From positions 1 to 35,513 of the forward strand of contig SLLU01000069.1 in assembly GCA_007133925.1 (NCBI GenBank): DNA of 35,513 bases, written 5' to 3'. Position 1 is the first letter of the stretch. Every line of letters begins with the position of its first letter. Position numbers and translations under genes: made by a program. The DNA comes from Candidatus Halarchaeoplasma halalkaliphilum (GTDB taxonomy: Archaea > Thermoplasmatota > Thermoplasmata > Halarchaeoplasmatales > Halarchaeoplasmataceae). This document shows positions 9,106 to 16,763 of this stretch, one piece after another. The notes under the pieces are model-generated. The model made no database searches and was not told where the DNA came from. It was given only the letters and a program-made list of their open reading frames with translations.

Positions 9106-9672
9106 ATGCAGAGCTTCGAATACCCCCGGGTAAAGATACAGGATATCATGTCCACCAACCCGATCATAATCAAGAAAACCGAAAAGGTCTCTAGGGCAGC
9201 GGCCTTGATGAAAGAAGCGGGTGTTGGCAGTCTGGTTGTACTGGATGAAAATGGAGAACTAGAAGGTATAGTAACAGAGATGGATATAGTTTTCAAGACC
9301 GTGGCAGATGGTCTGGACCCTAACAAGGTTAAGGTAGTAGACATAATGTCAAGCCCGGTGGTTACGATATCTGGAAAAAAATACATCCGGGATGCAGCCG
9401 AAATGATGGCAAAGCTCCATGTCCGAAGACTGCCCGTGATCCGGGACGGAAAGATGATAGGCATAATCACCGAGAACGACATAATCGTGATATCACCGGC
9501 CCTGCTGGATATAACCAGAGAATACTCAAATATCCGATATCCCGATGATAAAAACCGTTACGACGAGCAGGACGAACCGGAAATTTCAGGTTATTGTGAA
9601 AGTTGCAAAGTGTTTTCCGAAAGACTAGCCACCGTTGAAGGGCAGTTGATCTGCCCCGAATGTGATAGATAG
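9106..9672 (+). CDS. CBS-domain pair protein with C-terminal zinc ribbon
   Basis: 188 residues. Two CBS domains (about 12-72 and 77-138) carry the repeating pattern of an IM-S/T start, a GSLVVLDENGELEGIVTEMDI-type sheet (and RRLPVIRDGKMIGIITENDI). They should form a Bateman module binding an adenine nucleotide. Residues 163-188 are a zinc ribbon with C164, C167, C183 and C186. No enzyme domain is attached, so it is presumably an energy- or ligand-sensing regulator; the zinc ribbon may contact nucleic acid or a partner. It heads a three-gene set with V4R (15-base gap) and Roadblock proteins. Confidence 0.9.
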   Translation: MQSFEYPRVKIQDIMSTNPIIIKKTEKVSRAAALMKEAGVGSLVVLDENGELEGIVTEMDIVFKTVADGLDPNKVKVVDIMSSPVVTISGKKYIRDAAEMMAKLHVRRLPVIRDGKMIGIITENDIIVISPALLDITREYSNIRYPDDKNRYDEQDEPEISGYCESCKVFSERLATVEGQLICPECDR

Positions 9673-9687
9673 AAAGAGTTGACTTGT

Positions 9688-10095
9688 ATGAAATTTGTAA
9701 AAATATCCCAAAAGGAGTTGAACGATATCGCAAAATTCTATGAAGGTGTGATGGCCACCGCCTACGAAGGCCTTTTCTATAGAGAAGGAAAGGTGATCGG
9801 GAACAGCATTACTGGGGTCATGGAAAGCGATGAAAATTTCATGGAGAAGGTCGAAAAACTAGTTCAGGCAAGGGGCTGGGTGGTCTCCTTGAAATTAGAA
9901 GAAGATACCGCGTATGCCGATGGCAGCGTGGAGGTGGATAATACTTCCCACACCAAGACCTGTCATCGTTTGAGAGGTATATTGTCTAGCATATATGAAA
10001 AGAAGACCGGTGATATGGTGGAGATAAAAGAGATGAAGTGTCAAAGCATGGGAGACGAAAGATGCGAGTTTGAGGTAAAGATAAAAGGTTTTTAA
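9688..10095 (+). CDS. V4R (4-vinyl reductase) domain protein
   Basis: 135 residues from the ATG at 9688. A TTG nine bases earlier is possible but less likely. The C-terminal half has the V4R features: a HRLRGILSSIYEKKTGD helix, then MKCQSMGDERCEFEV, the terminal Cys-containing strand of the family. V4R domains are small-molecule-binding modules seen in bacteriochlorophyll enzymes, in sensory proteins, and with the same fold as subunits of TRAPP-like traffic complexes. No catalytic partner is fused. Its place between a CBS-zinc protein and a Roadblock protein suggests a sensing or scaffold role. Function is an inference. Confidence 0.85.
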   Translation: MKFVKISQKELNDIAKFYEGVMATAYEGLFYREGKVIGNSITGVMESDENFMEKVEKLVQARGWVVSLKLEEDTAYADGSVEVDNTSHTKTCHRLRGILSSIYEKKTGDMVEIKEMKCQSMGDERCEFEVKIKGF

Positions 10096-10108
10096 TGGAG
10101 GAGTAATT

Positions 10109-10453
10109 ATGGAAGAGTATGAAAAAATGTTCAGAGAGCTTTCGGGCATGGGCGTCAGCGGAGTGGCATTGATCGGCCGGGATGGGATGATACAGTATTC
10201 AGAACTTCCAGTTGGAGTTCATGAAGAAACATTCGGGATCATGATGGCAACCATCGTAGGTGCCGCCAAAACAGCCAATATGGAATTGAGTATGGGATCA
10301 CCGAAAAAGATAGTCATAGATTCCCCGGATGGTGTCATAGTTACGTCGGCTGCCGGAAAGAAAAACATAATAACGATAGTTGTCGGGCCCGGACATGCCC
10401 TGGAACCTATCTTCGAGTATCTGGACGACTATTTATCAAGCATAACTGAGTAG
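10109..10453 (+). CDS. Roadblock/LC7 domain protein
   Basis: 114 residues, a single Roadblock/LC7 domain: an N-terminal helix, GVSGVALIGRDGMI strand-turn, a long central helix, KKIVIDSPDGVIVTSAAGKKNIITIVV strands, and a final helix. In prokaryotes such proteins dimerise and act as regulators or GAPs of small Ras-like GTPases (MglB type). No GTPase gene is in the window. A strong GGAGGAG ribosome-binding site lies seven bases before the ATG and 13 bases separate it from the V4R stop, so the two are co-transcribed. It converges on the NadM-PncC gene with one base between stop codons. Confidence 0.88.
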   Translation: MEEYEKMFRELSGMGVSGVALIGRDGMIQYSELPVGVHEETFGIMMATIVGAAKTANMELSMGSPKKIVIDSPDGVIVTSAAGKKNIITIVVGPGHALEPIFEYLDDYLSSITE

Positions 10454-10454
10454 A

Positions 10455-11426
10455 TCATTCCAGTATATCTACGAGCTGGTTGAAAACCGCCTCGGCGGTT
10501 TGTTGTATCACCTGCTGGCGATCGCCCTTGAAATGATGTATTTCGACAGATGTATTTTGTTCCATTGCCATCCCTGTGTACACCGTCCCCACCTTCTTTA
10601 CTTTTGTAGCGCCCCCAGGTCCGGCGATACCCGTGGTACTTATACCTATGTCAACCCCTATCCGTTCTCTAACGTTCTCGGCCATACACCTGGCAACGGG
10701 CTCACTCACTGCACCGTGTTCTCTTATCAAATTGGCATCCACTTTCAACAGGTCTGTTTTTGACTGATCACTGTAAGAGATCACGCCGGCCATAAAATAC
10801 ATGGATGCGCCTGGGATGCTTGTCAGATACTGGGCGATGGCACCTCCTGTGCATGACTCTGCCGTAGCCACGGTCAATCCTTTTTTTGTCAGCAAGTGTG
10901 CAACTCTTTTCACCGGATTTTCAATACACTCCGTAAGAGGCCCACATCGAAGGGTGATATCCAACCCCTCTATATAATCTGCCACCGATGGGGGTACGAG
11001 GTGCTTCCACTCAACCCCATCATACATTTTTTCCCGTACAAGGGTTCCCTTCCAAATATCTCGATTGAACGCCTCTATGTCCACCAGTTCCACATCAATG
11101 TTACCCATGAGTTTTTTTACAACGGAAGATCGGGCATAGACCCTGTCGAATGACGGGAGCATGCTGTGGATGTAATGGGGCCATTCAGGATAACAGTGGA
11201 TATCGGGTATGGGATATATCTCATAATCCGATATGCCTTCGGCCTCCATGACCTTCCGTATCATGGTTATCCTCTCTCCACCGGAAAAGGGGTTGTCCGG
11301 AATCCGTTGGATCTGGGCACTGCCCACACCGATCATCAACACATCGCATTCCCTTTCCATCTGTTTTACGATGGCAAAATGTCCGTTATGGAAGGGCTGG
11401 AACCTGCCTATGAATAGACCCCTCAT
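10455..11426 (-). CDS. NadM nicotinamide-nucleotide adenylyltransferase fused to PncC/CinA-C amidohydrolase
   Basis: 323 residues in two enzymes. Residues 1 to about 155 are archaeal NadM, with the nucleotidyltransferase motif GRFQPFHNGH (7-16), the NPFSGGERI segment and WKGTLVRE in place of the C-terminal ISxTxxR-type motif. NadM joins NMN or nicotinate mononucleotide with ATP to make NAD or its deamido form. Residues of about 170-323 are a CinA C-terminal (PncC) domain with TAESCTGG (S191 the expected nucleophile), YSDQSKTDLL (K223) and GIAGPGG; this family deamidates NMN to nicotinate mononucleotide. The fusion puts NMN recycling and dinucleotide formation in one polypeptide. A TATA-like box at 11451-11460 is 30 bases from the ATG, so the mRNA is probably leaderless. 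No frameshift is seen between the halves. Confidence 0.92.
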   Translation of the reverse strand: MRGLFIGRFQPFHNGHFAIVKQMERECDVLMIGVGSAQIQRIPDNPFSGGERITMIRKVMEAEGISDYEIYPIPDIHCYPEWPHYIHSMLPSFDRVYARSSVVKKLMGNIDVELVDIEAFNRDIWKGTLVREKMYDGVEWKHLVPPSVADYIEGLDITLRCGPLTECIENPVKRVAHLLTKKGLTVATAESCTGGAIAQYLTSIPGASMYFMAGVISYSDQSKTDLLKVDANLIREHGAVSEPVARCMAENVRERIGVDIGISTTGIAGPGGATKVKKVGTVYTGMAMEQNTSVEIHHFKGDRQQVIQQTAEAVFNQLVDILE

Positions 11427-11450
11427 GATATGGGGATGATGTTATGATGT

Positions 11451-11460
11451 TGTATAAACA
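11451..11460 (-). promoter_or_regulatory. TATA-like box for NadM-PncC
   Basis: TGTTTATACA on the minus strand is centred 30 bases before the ATG, the spacing expected of a leaderless archaeal transcript. Confidence 0.5.
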
Positions 11461-11477
11461 TTGCGCTAACATCACTG

Positions 11478-11484
11478 AAAAAAA
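11478..11484 (-). terminator. T-run after tRNA-Arg
   Basis: Seven T residues on the minus strand start six bases after the tRNA-Arg 3' end. A run like this ends many archaeal tRNA transcripts. Confidence 0.55.
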
Positions 11485-11489
11485 CGTTA

Positions 11490-11564
11490 CGGGCGTGAGG
11501 GGATTCGAACCCCCGGTTTACAGCTTAGGAGGCTGTCGCCTTATCCAGACTAGGCCACACGCCC
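11490..11564 (-). tRNA. tRNA-Arg(CCT)
   Basis: A complete cloverleaf without intron: acceptor GGGCGTG/CACGCCC, discriminator G, D-arm GCCT/AGGC, anticodon stem ACAGC/GCTGT with loop CTCCTAA (anticodon CCT), T-stem GGGGG/CCCCT around TTCGAAT. It should read the AGG codon. No clear TATA box lies directly ahead; instead a broken partial copy of the same gene is found 40-130 bases upstream. It may be read through from tRNA-Ile2. Confidence 0.95.
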
Positions 11565-11601
11565 ATGGTGACTCGGAAGCGGGTTTTCAGTATGACATTG
11601 A

Positions 11602-11696
11602 AGGCCAGCGCCATATCCAGACTATCTTCGAGAGCGGTGTTGCTGCCTCGAATGGTTCAGGGAATGTTTTTATTCCCTATGAGGCCACACGCCCAT
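11602..11696 (-). pseudogene. Broken partial copy of the tRNA-Arg 5' half, split by about 57 nt
   Basis: Fifteen bases at 11682-11696 are identical to the start of the tRNA-Arg gene plus two upstream bases (ATGGGCGTGTGGCCT). After a foreign stretch (11625-11681), the sequence 11602-11624 resumes as TAGTCTGGATATGGCG, matching the D-arm of tRNA-Arg except for one base, and then diverges in the anticodon arm. No 3' half follows. The inserted stretch holds two inverted repeats (AGGGAAT/ATTCCCT and TTCGAG/CTCGAA). It looks like a decayed tandem duplicate or an integration scar. Confidence 0.6.
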
Positions 11697-11719
11697 TGGA
11701 GAGGTTGGTAGAATCATGG

Positions 11720-11793
11720 TGGGCCCGGCCGGATTTGAACCGACGACCATCTGGTTATGAGCCAGACGCTCCACCAGTCTAAGCTACGGGCCC
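11720..11793 (-). tRNA. tRNA-Ile2(CAT), read as Ile after C34 modification
   Basis: A complete intronless cloverleaf: acceptor GGGCCCG/CGGGCCC, discriminator A, D-arm GCTT/GAGC, anticodon stem TCTGG/CCAGA with loop CTCATAA, T-stem GTCGG/CCGGC around TTCAAAT. The anticodon is CAT. The GGGCCCG acceptor is typical of archaeal isoleucine tRNAs, so this is probably the AUA-reading tRNA-Ile2 whose C34 becomes agmatidine; a tRNA-Met cannot be fully excluded. A TATA-like CTTAAATACG (11821-11830) precedes it. Confidence 0.9.
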
Positions 11794-11820
11794 CTTTATT
11801 TCGTTCAGATATCTGAGTAT

Positions 11821-11830
11821 CGTATTTAAG
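11821..11830 (-). promoter_or_regulatory. TATA-like box for tRNA-Ile2
   Basis: CTTAAATACG on the minus strand, centred about 33 bases before the tRNA 5' end. Confidence 0.5.
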
Positions 11831-11840
11831 TTTGATGGAA

Positions 11841-11935
11841 TGGGCCGAGGCGGGATTGAACCGCCGATCTTCGCCTTTCTTACCGTCCAATGAACGGTTG
11901 TAAGGGCGACGTCATAACCACTAGACCACCGGCCC
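11841..11935 (-). tRNA. tRNA-Val(TAC) with intron
   Basis: Acceptor GGGCCGG/TCGGCCC, discriminator A, D-arm with GTCTAGTGGTTATGAC typical of archaeal tRNA-Val, anticodon stem TCGCC/GGCGA, T-stem GGCGG/CCGCC around TTCAATC. A 22-base insertion follows position 37; removing it gives loop CTTACAA and anticodon TAC. It is the first gene of the tRNA cluster in transcription order, with its own TATA-like box upstream. Confidence 0.94.
11877..11898 (-). other. tRNA-Val intron (22 nt, position 37/38)
   Basis: The intron starts with a hairpin, ACCGT/ACGGT around a seven-base loop, as expected beside a bulge-helix-bulge splice site. Its removal restores a normal seven-base anticodon loop. Confidence 0.88.
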
Positions 11936-11964
11936 ATGGGGAACAGGGTTCGTCAGGAATGAAT

Positions 11965-11976
11965 GCATATTTAATT
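11965..11976 (-). promoter_or_regulatory. TATA-like box for tRNA-Val
   Basis: AATTAAATATGC on the minus strand, centred about 35 bases before the tRNA-Val 5' end. Confidence 0.5.
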
Positions 11977-12011
11977 CTTTTTGCCGATGAAGTACGAAGC
12001 GTGTGACAGGC

Positions 12012-14516
12012 TCACATGGAAAGGGGTATGGTCTTCATCTCACGCTGTACCTGTTCTATCATATTGTTTGCACCGCTTGATGTGAGGGACAGGAGGGACT
12101 TTCTGTAATTGGCTGCTATGCCTTCCTTGTTCCCCATCTTTTCCTGAAGCTTGGCCATGGAAAAATACGCCAGTCCTAGGGGGTAAGACGAACCCAGTTT
12201 TTGGTATATGGATATGGCTTTTGCCAGATTATCTTCTGCCAGATCATCCTCGTTCAAACGGGTGTAAGTCTGACCCAACAGTGCATGACCGTATGCCCTT
12301 TCCTCCTCGTATCTTAGTTCGGTGAATATCCGGGTGGCCTCTTCAGCGGCCTCGGCGGCTTCCTTGAATTCTCCCTTATCCAGATAACATTCGGTCAGGG
12401 TCAGAAGGGCAGATGCTTTCAACTTCTTGTAACCCATCTGCTCGCATATCTCAACTGTTTCCTTCAAAAATTCCTTGGCGTTGCTAAGGTCCCTTATGAC
12501 TTTGTAGAAGGCACCTATGTCGTGTAATCCACCCACTCGATGGTAGGTTTCCTCGATCCGTTCCCATGCGGATAAACCCCTTTCAAAAACGTCTAGAGCA
12601 TCCGGAAAGTTACCGCTGTCCCTTTCGACCCTGGCCATGAGGAAGTAGGCTGATGTTAGTATGGTGTACATACTGTTCTGTTCAAGGATATCTATTGCCT
12701 CCGTCAAATGCTTCCGGGCATCCTTCAGGTCCCCTTTCTTTGCACAGAGGTTAGCGATCTGGAAAAGTGTTTTACCAGTTAGTTGCGGGCTGGTAGTAGT
12801 AGAACGTGATATATCTATCGCCTTTTCGTACTCCAACAATGCAGAGTCAAACTGGCCCTGGTCCTCGAGTACCCTGGCGATACCATGGTGAGCGTATGTG
12901 ATAAGATCTTCGTCATCTCCATTTTCTATAACATATCGGTACTCTTCCAGGGACTGTGAAAACTCCTGGAGTATCCTGTTAGCTTCTCCTTTCCAGAAAC
13001 AAAGGATCGGAGAGCGCCTTTTGTCATCACAACGGATCCCGAGCCTTTCTATCAGTTCCAGCAGGGATCGACTGTAGCCACCAAATATTATATCAAAACC
13101 ATGTTCTTCAACAATTTCCAAGAATAAGTCGTATTTACCAGCGCTGGCTATGTGATACAGCATCTCGATCTTTTCCCAGATGGTCTTCGCGGGTATGTTA
13201 TCGTAATATTCATATGCGATGGTGTTAAGGGTTTTTTTCGTTTCCACAGGCAGGCGTCCCAAAAGCCTTTTTCGCACCTGTGGATGTATCACGGGTTTTT
13301 CCTCAAGGGATAGCGTGGAAAGGGGGGTTTTCATGAGGTTCGTTATGAGGTTGAAATTCACTGATTCCAGACCGCATATTTCGTTCTTTTCCACGGGATA
13401 CCTGTGGATGGACATGTAAGATAAAGCAAGGTGTTCCTCGGGAGTAAGATTATTTTCCAAGACCAGATCTAGAACGGCTTCGCAAGACTCGGACATCCCG
13501 TAATAATCTGCTAGTTCGACGAACATGGTTCTTTCACATTCTTCGTGTTCAAGGGATATGATCTCCGGTTGAATCATTAGTAATTCATCATGGGTTAATT
13601 TTCCCTCTTGAGTTGTGAAGATCATCATGGATCGTTCCATCTCTCGGATCTCGTCAGCCACCTCACCCAGGATACCCATCAACATAGGATTTTCATCTAT
13701 ATCATCTATGAACATGAACGCCCCGGGCAGCAGGGACATATCCATTTTCAGGTTGGCCAGTGCCTCTACGATCTTGAGCTTTTTCGTGGATTCTAGGTAT
13801 GAGGTGAGTTTGTGTTCTCCGTTCCTGGAAAAAAAAGCTGCCAGATGTTCTAAAAGATACCTTTCGTTGTGCCAATCCTCCACTTTCAGATAGAACATGG
13901 GCACCTTACCCATGTTAATCTCTGCCAAATGCGAGAGAAGGGTCGTTTTTCCGCTTCCGTGAGAACCTTCTAAAAGAACAACCGAAGAAAATGCATTAAA
14001 TTCCTCAGATACCTCCTTCAATACACCCAGTATCTTGACCGGTGGTTCCGGCATATTGAACAAGTAGTTCACCCGTTCCTTGGTGGCATCCCGTGAATCA
14101 TGTTCGATTATCCCATCCTCCGCACGGGTTACGATATCTATGAGAGAAAAATTCGTATGAAGGTATTTGTTCAGGTCCTTCAACAGGATGTCCCTGTCTT
14201 CCCCGTTGGATCTTACTTTCACAGAACTCTGAAGTATCCGAGAGGAGATTATTTTGGACTTTTTTACACCTTCATCCGTGAGGAAATAACCCTTTCGTCT
14301 TTGCTTTTTACCCTTGATCCTTGTTGTTTCCTCATTGAGAAGCCCTTCGTCAACCAGACTCCTAACAGAATACGATATGGTATTCTGCTTGGAACCGATG
14401 ACCATGGCCATGCCTTCCTGTGTGATATCGGCGGATTGCTGATATTTTTCCCGTGTTGGATAGTGTTCCAAAAGATGTACGAGGACCTTTTCTTTTGTGG
14501 TTACCTTTAGAACCAT
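12012..14516 (-). CDS. Winged-helix/P-loop ATPase/TPR regulator (STAND-like)
   Basis: 834 residues in three parts. Residues 5-90 are a winged-helix DNA-binding domain with a recognition region IGSKQNTISYSVRSLVDEGL. About 150-480 is an NTPase with Walker A GSHGSGKTT (184-192) and Walker B FMFIDDIDENP (D271, D272). From about 490 to the end are some eight TPR repeats (for example GIARVLEDQGQFDSALLEY and IANLCAKKGDLKDARKHL). The order of DNA-binding, NTPase and TPR regions is that of signal-transducing ATPases which sense a ligand or protein through the repeats, though here the DNA-binding part is N-terminal (it is C-terminal in MalT). A TATA-like AAATATACATATA lies within the first codons of the divergent DHH gene. 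The signal and targets are unknown. Confidence 0.88.
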   Translation of the reverse strand: MVLKVTTKEKVLVHLLEHYPTREKYQQSADITQEGMAMVIGSKQNTISYSVRSLVDEGLLNEETTRIKGKKQRRKGYFLTDEGVKKSKIISSRILQSSVKVRSNGEDRDILLKDLNKYLHTNFSLIDIVTRAEDGIIEHDSRDATKERVNYLFNMPEPPVKILGVLKEVSEEFNAFSSVVLLEGSHGSGKTTLLSHLAEINMGKVPMFYLKVEDWHNERYLLEHLAAFFSRNGEHKLTSYLESTKKLKIVEALANLKMDMSLLPGAFMFIDDIDENPMLMGILGEVADEIREMERSMMIFTTQEGKLTHDELLMIQPEIISLEHEECERTMFVELADYYGMSESCEAVLDLVLENNLTPEEHLALSYMSIHRYPVEKNEICGLESVNFNLITNLMKTPLSTLSLEEKPVIHPQVRKRLLGRLPVETKKTLNTIAYEYYDNIPAKTIWEKIEMLYHIASAGKYDLFLEIVEEHGFDIIFGGYSRSLLELIERLGIRCDDKRRSPILCFWKGEANRILQEFSQSLEEYRYVIENGDDEDLITYAHHGIARVLEDQGQFDSALLEYEKAIDISRSTTTSPQLTGKTLFQIANLCAKKGDLKDARKHLTEAIDILEQNSMYTILTSAYFLMARVERDSGNFPDALDVFERGLSAWERIEETYHRVGGLHDIGAFYKVIRDLSNAKEFLKETVEICEQMGYKKLKASALLTLTECYLDKGEFKEAAEAAEEATRIFTELRYEEERAYGHALLGQTYTRLNEDDLAEDNLAKAISIYQKLGSSYPLGLAYFSMAKLQEKMGNKEGIAANYRKSLLSLTSSGANNMIEQVQREMKTIPLSM

Positions 14517-14544
14517 ACGATAGACAATAAAGAAGAGGTAGTAT

Positions 14545-16062
14545 ATGTATATTTTTGATAATTCGAGGGAGGGTTTATTAAGAGGAGGCTATGTCCATCC
14601 GGATTTCAGAAAGGTTTATGTTAGAGGCTACGATGTTCATCTGATCCCATTGGAAAGAGAAGCAAAAGATATGGCAGAAAAACTGCTGGAAGAAGACCGG
14701 GTCCATATCGTATCCCACATAGATGCGGATGGAATCACCGCAGCCAGCATAGCATATGCCTCCCTTGAACGGGCCGGGGTTAACGCTACCGTAGGTTTCG
14801 TTAAACAGCTCGAGGAGAGGGAGATAAGCAGGATAAAAAAAGAAAGGCACCCTATGGTGTGGTTCACGGATCTTGGAAGCGGGCAGTTGGAGGGTTTGGG
14901 AGACATAAGGTGCGTTATCTCGGACCATCATGAGCCCAGAGGCACTCCTTCTCCAGGATTGGACAGGGGAAACATACTGAGCTATTTAAGAACGGAGGTA
15001 CTTGAATTGAACCCACACCGATTCGGAATCGATGGCTCCACAGAGATTTCCGGAGCGGGTGTAACATACCTTATCGGAAAACACATGGGTGACAACGTTG
15101 ACCTTTCCAAATTGGCCATCATAGGGGCTGTCGGGGATATGCAAGCTTCCGCAGAAGGTAAACTGGTGGGTGTAAACCGAAAAATTCTGGCTGAGGCCGA
15201 GGAAGGGGGATATGTGAACCGAGATATGGATATACAACTCTACGGCAGGGAGAGCCGTCCCCTTCACAAGTTACTTGAATTCGCGAGCGACCCCATATTG
15301 CCCGGACTAAGCGGTGACGAGAACGGATGCACTAGATTCCTGGAGGATCTTGGAATACCCCTTAGATCCAACGGGGAATGGAGACGGTGGTATCACCTGG
15401 ATAAAACCGAGAGGCGTACGATTATATCCGCCATGGCAGACCGGATGCTTGACAGGGGTTACCCGGCCCATTACCCTCGCTCCCTGGTGGGAGAGGTATA
15501 TACATTTCCAGGAGAGGAACCCGGAACCATGTTACATGAGGCAAAGGAATTTTCAACACTCCTGAACTCCTGCGGAAGGTACATGCGGGGGAAGGTGGGA
15601 ATGGAGGTCTGCCTCGGAGACAGAAACGGATATCTCAAGGAAGCTTATGATCTATTGAAGGGTCATCAAAGAGTCCTGGTGGACTGCATGAGGATGGTTG
15701 AATCCAGGGGATTGACTGAGAGGGAATATCTGCAGTACTTCCACGGAGAGAATTTCATACCTGAAACCGTCCTGGGAACCGTGGCGGGGATGCTTTTAGG
15801 GGGAGGTAAGGCAAACAGGAACATCCCCGTGATCGGCTTCGCTTTTACAGAGGAGGACGAAGGGGTGAAGGTCTCATCCCGTGGTACAAAAGATCTTGTG
15901 GAAGCCGGCCTTGATCTTGGGGCGGTCATGAATCGCTGTTCCAAGTTGTTGGGAGGTGAAGGAGGTGGACACGCCATCGCTGCCGGGGCGTTCATACCAT
16001 TGAACTCCGAAGTGGATTTTTTGGATCTGGCGGAGAACATGATACGGGGTCAATTGGGTTGA
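14545..16062 (+). CDS. DHH-family phosphoesterase, archaeal RecJ/GAN-like nuclease
   Basis: 505 residues. The DHH motifs are all present: HIDADG (D60, D62), WFTDLGSG (D109), SDHHEPRG (D127-H129), AIIGAVGDMQ, and the DHHA1-type GGEGGGHAIAAGAF near residue 475. This matches archaeal RecJ homologues such as GAN, the 5'-3' single-strand exonuclease that binds GINS in the replisome; some paralogues instead act on RNA or nucleotides. The start has a GAGGT ribosome-binding site five bases upstream. It is divergent from the TPR regulator with only 28 bases between starts, and is followed after 37 bases by the small membrane protein. Confidence 0.9.
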   Translation: MYIFDNSREGLLRGGYVHPDFRKVYVRGYDVHLIPLEREAKDMAEKLLEEDRVHIVSHIDADGITAASIAYASLERAGVNATVGFVKQLEEREISRIKKERHPMVWFTDLGSGQLEGLGDIRCVISDHHEPRGTPSPGLDRGNILSYLRTEVLELNPHRFGIDGSTEISGAGVTYLIGKHMGDNVDLSKLAIIGAVGDMQASAEGKLVGVNRKILAEAEEGGYVNRDMDIQLYGRESRPLHKLLEFASDPILPGLSGDENGCTRFLEDLGIPLRSNGEWRRWYHLDKTERRTIISAMADRMLDRGYPAHYPRSLVGEVYTFPGEEPGTMLHEAKEFSTLLNSCGRYMRGKVGMEVCLGDRNGYLKEAYDLLKGHQRVLVDCMRMVESRGLTEREYLQYFHGENFIPETVLGTVAGMLLGGGKANRNIPVIGFAFTEEDEGVKVSSRGTKDLVEAGLDLGAVMNRCSKLLGGEGGGHAIAAGAFIPLNSEVDFLDLAENMIRGQLG

Positions 16063-16099
16063 GGGAAAGATTGATTACCCATTCCAACATTTTTGGTCC

Positions 16100-16618
16100 A
16101 TGAGTATGGATATCCCTGAGCCGGACGAACTCGACAGGGAACTCAAGATGAGGCAGGCCAAGGTGTGGGGGAATATGTTAGGTATGGCCATAATGTTAGT
16201 CTTCTTGGTAGTGATAATTTTCTATCCCACTGAGCCATGGATCAAAGTCGCATTGATCGCACTGTTTGCGATCTACATGGTGATAATTGGCTCCAGATTG
16301 AAAGACTCTTTGAAGCAGTATTACGCACTGAACGAGGAGTTGGTGATCAAGGGGGGGCATATCAAAAAGGTAAACTCCAAGATGGGTGTGGAAATATGGG
16401 AGATGCCTCTGGATGATATCATAGGAGTGTTTACTAACATAGAAGGGATGCCAAATACACTGTTTGTTCTGTTTGAAAAGGACGGTGAAAGGGGGGCCGA
16501 GAACTTCTACAAACATAGGATAAAGGATCTGGATAAGTTTAATATGTTGTTGAAAAAAAGAGGGTTACTGAATGAAAGCTCCGTCACCCTAGAAGAGCTC
16601 GAACGCAGGACCAAATGA
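16100..16618 (+). CDS. Two-helix membrane protein with PH-like cytoplasmic domain
   Basis: 172 residues. Two transmembrane helices (about 24-44 and 48-66) form a hairpin after a short acidic N-terminus. They are followed by a beta-rich part of about 90 residues (LNEELVIKGGHIKKVNSKMG... ALDDI-type) resembling the bacterial PH domains found in small membrane proteins, then a charged helical tail. No catalytic motif is visible. It follows the DHH nuclease and probably shares its transcript. Role unknown; the PH assignment is from pattern only. Confidence 0.75.
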   Translation: MSMDIPEPDELDRELKMRQAKVWGNMLGMAIMLVFLVVIIFYPTEPWIKVALIALFAIYMVIIGSRLKDSLKQYYALNEELVIKGGHIKKVNSKMGVEIWEMPLDDIIGVFTNIEGMPNTLFVLFEKDGERGAENFYKHRIKDLDKFNMLLKKRGLLNESSVTLEELERRTK

Positions 16619-16652
16619 TTCGCCTTGATACGGGTCCTTTCTCGAACAAAAG

Positions 16653-16660
16653 TATTAAAT
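16653..16660 (+). promoter_or_regulatory. TATA box of the mbh hydrogenase operon
   Basis: TATTAAAT within AGTATTAAATAATTATGG is the only good TATA match in the 163-base gap before mbhA. It predicts a transcript start near 16683-16687, directly at a 25-codon ORF. Confidence 0.55.
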
Positions 16661-16685
16661 AATTATGGATAATCCCTCCAAATAC

Positions 16686-16763
16686 ATGAATCCGTATATC
16701 AGCTTGCATAGGAGATATTGTGTAGAGATGCTGGAATGCCTGCGCGGCTGTAGAATAAAATAA
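16686..16763 (+). CDS. Possible leader peptide of 25 codons ahead of mbhA
   Basis: An ATG at 16686 opens 25 codons, closed by TAA at 16761-16763, 18 bases before the mbhA start. The ATG falls where the TATA box at 16653-16660 predicts the RNA to begin, so it would be read as a leaderless mRNA. The peptide is basic with three cysteines (C12, C18, C22). No homologue is recognised. It might be a regulatory leader for the hydrogenase operon or a chance ORF. Confidence 0.35.
   Translation: MNPYISLHRRYCVEMLECLRGCRIK

Noticed and set aside
11602..11696. An intact intron-containing tRNA with anticodon TCA (UGA-reading)
   Set aside because: A weak anticodon-like loop (CTTCAAT) can be drawn, but the stem has a mismatch and no matching T-arm or acceptor 3' strand follows.
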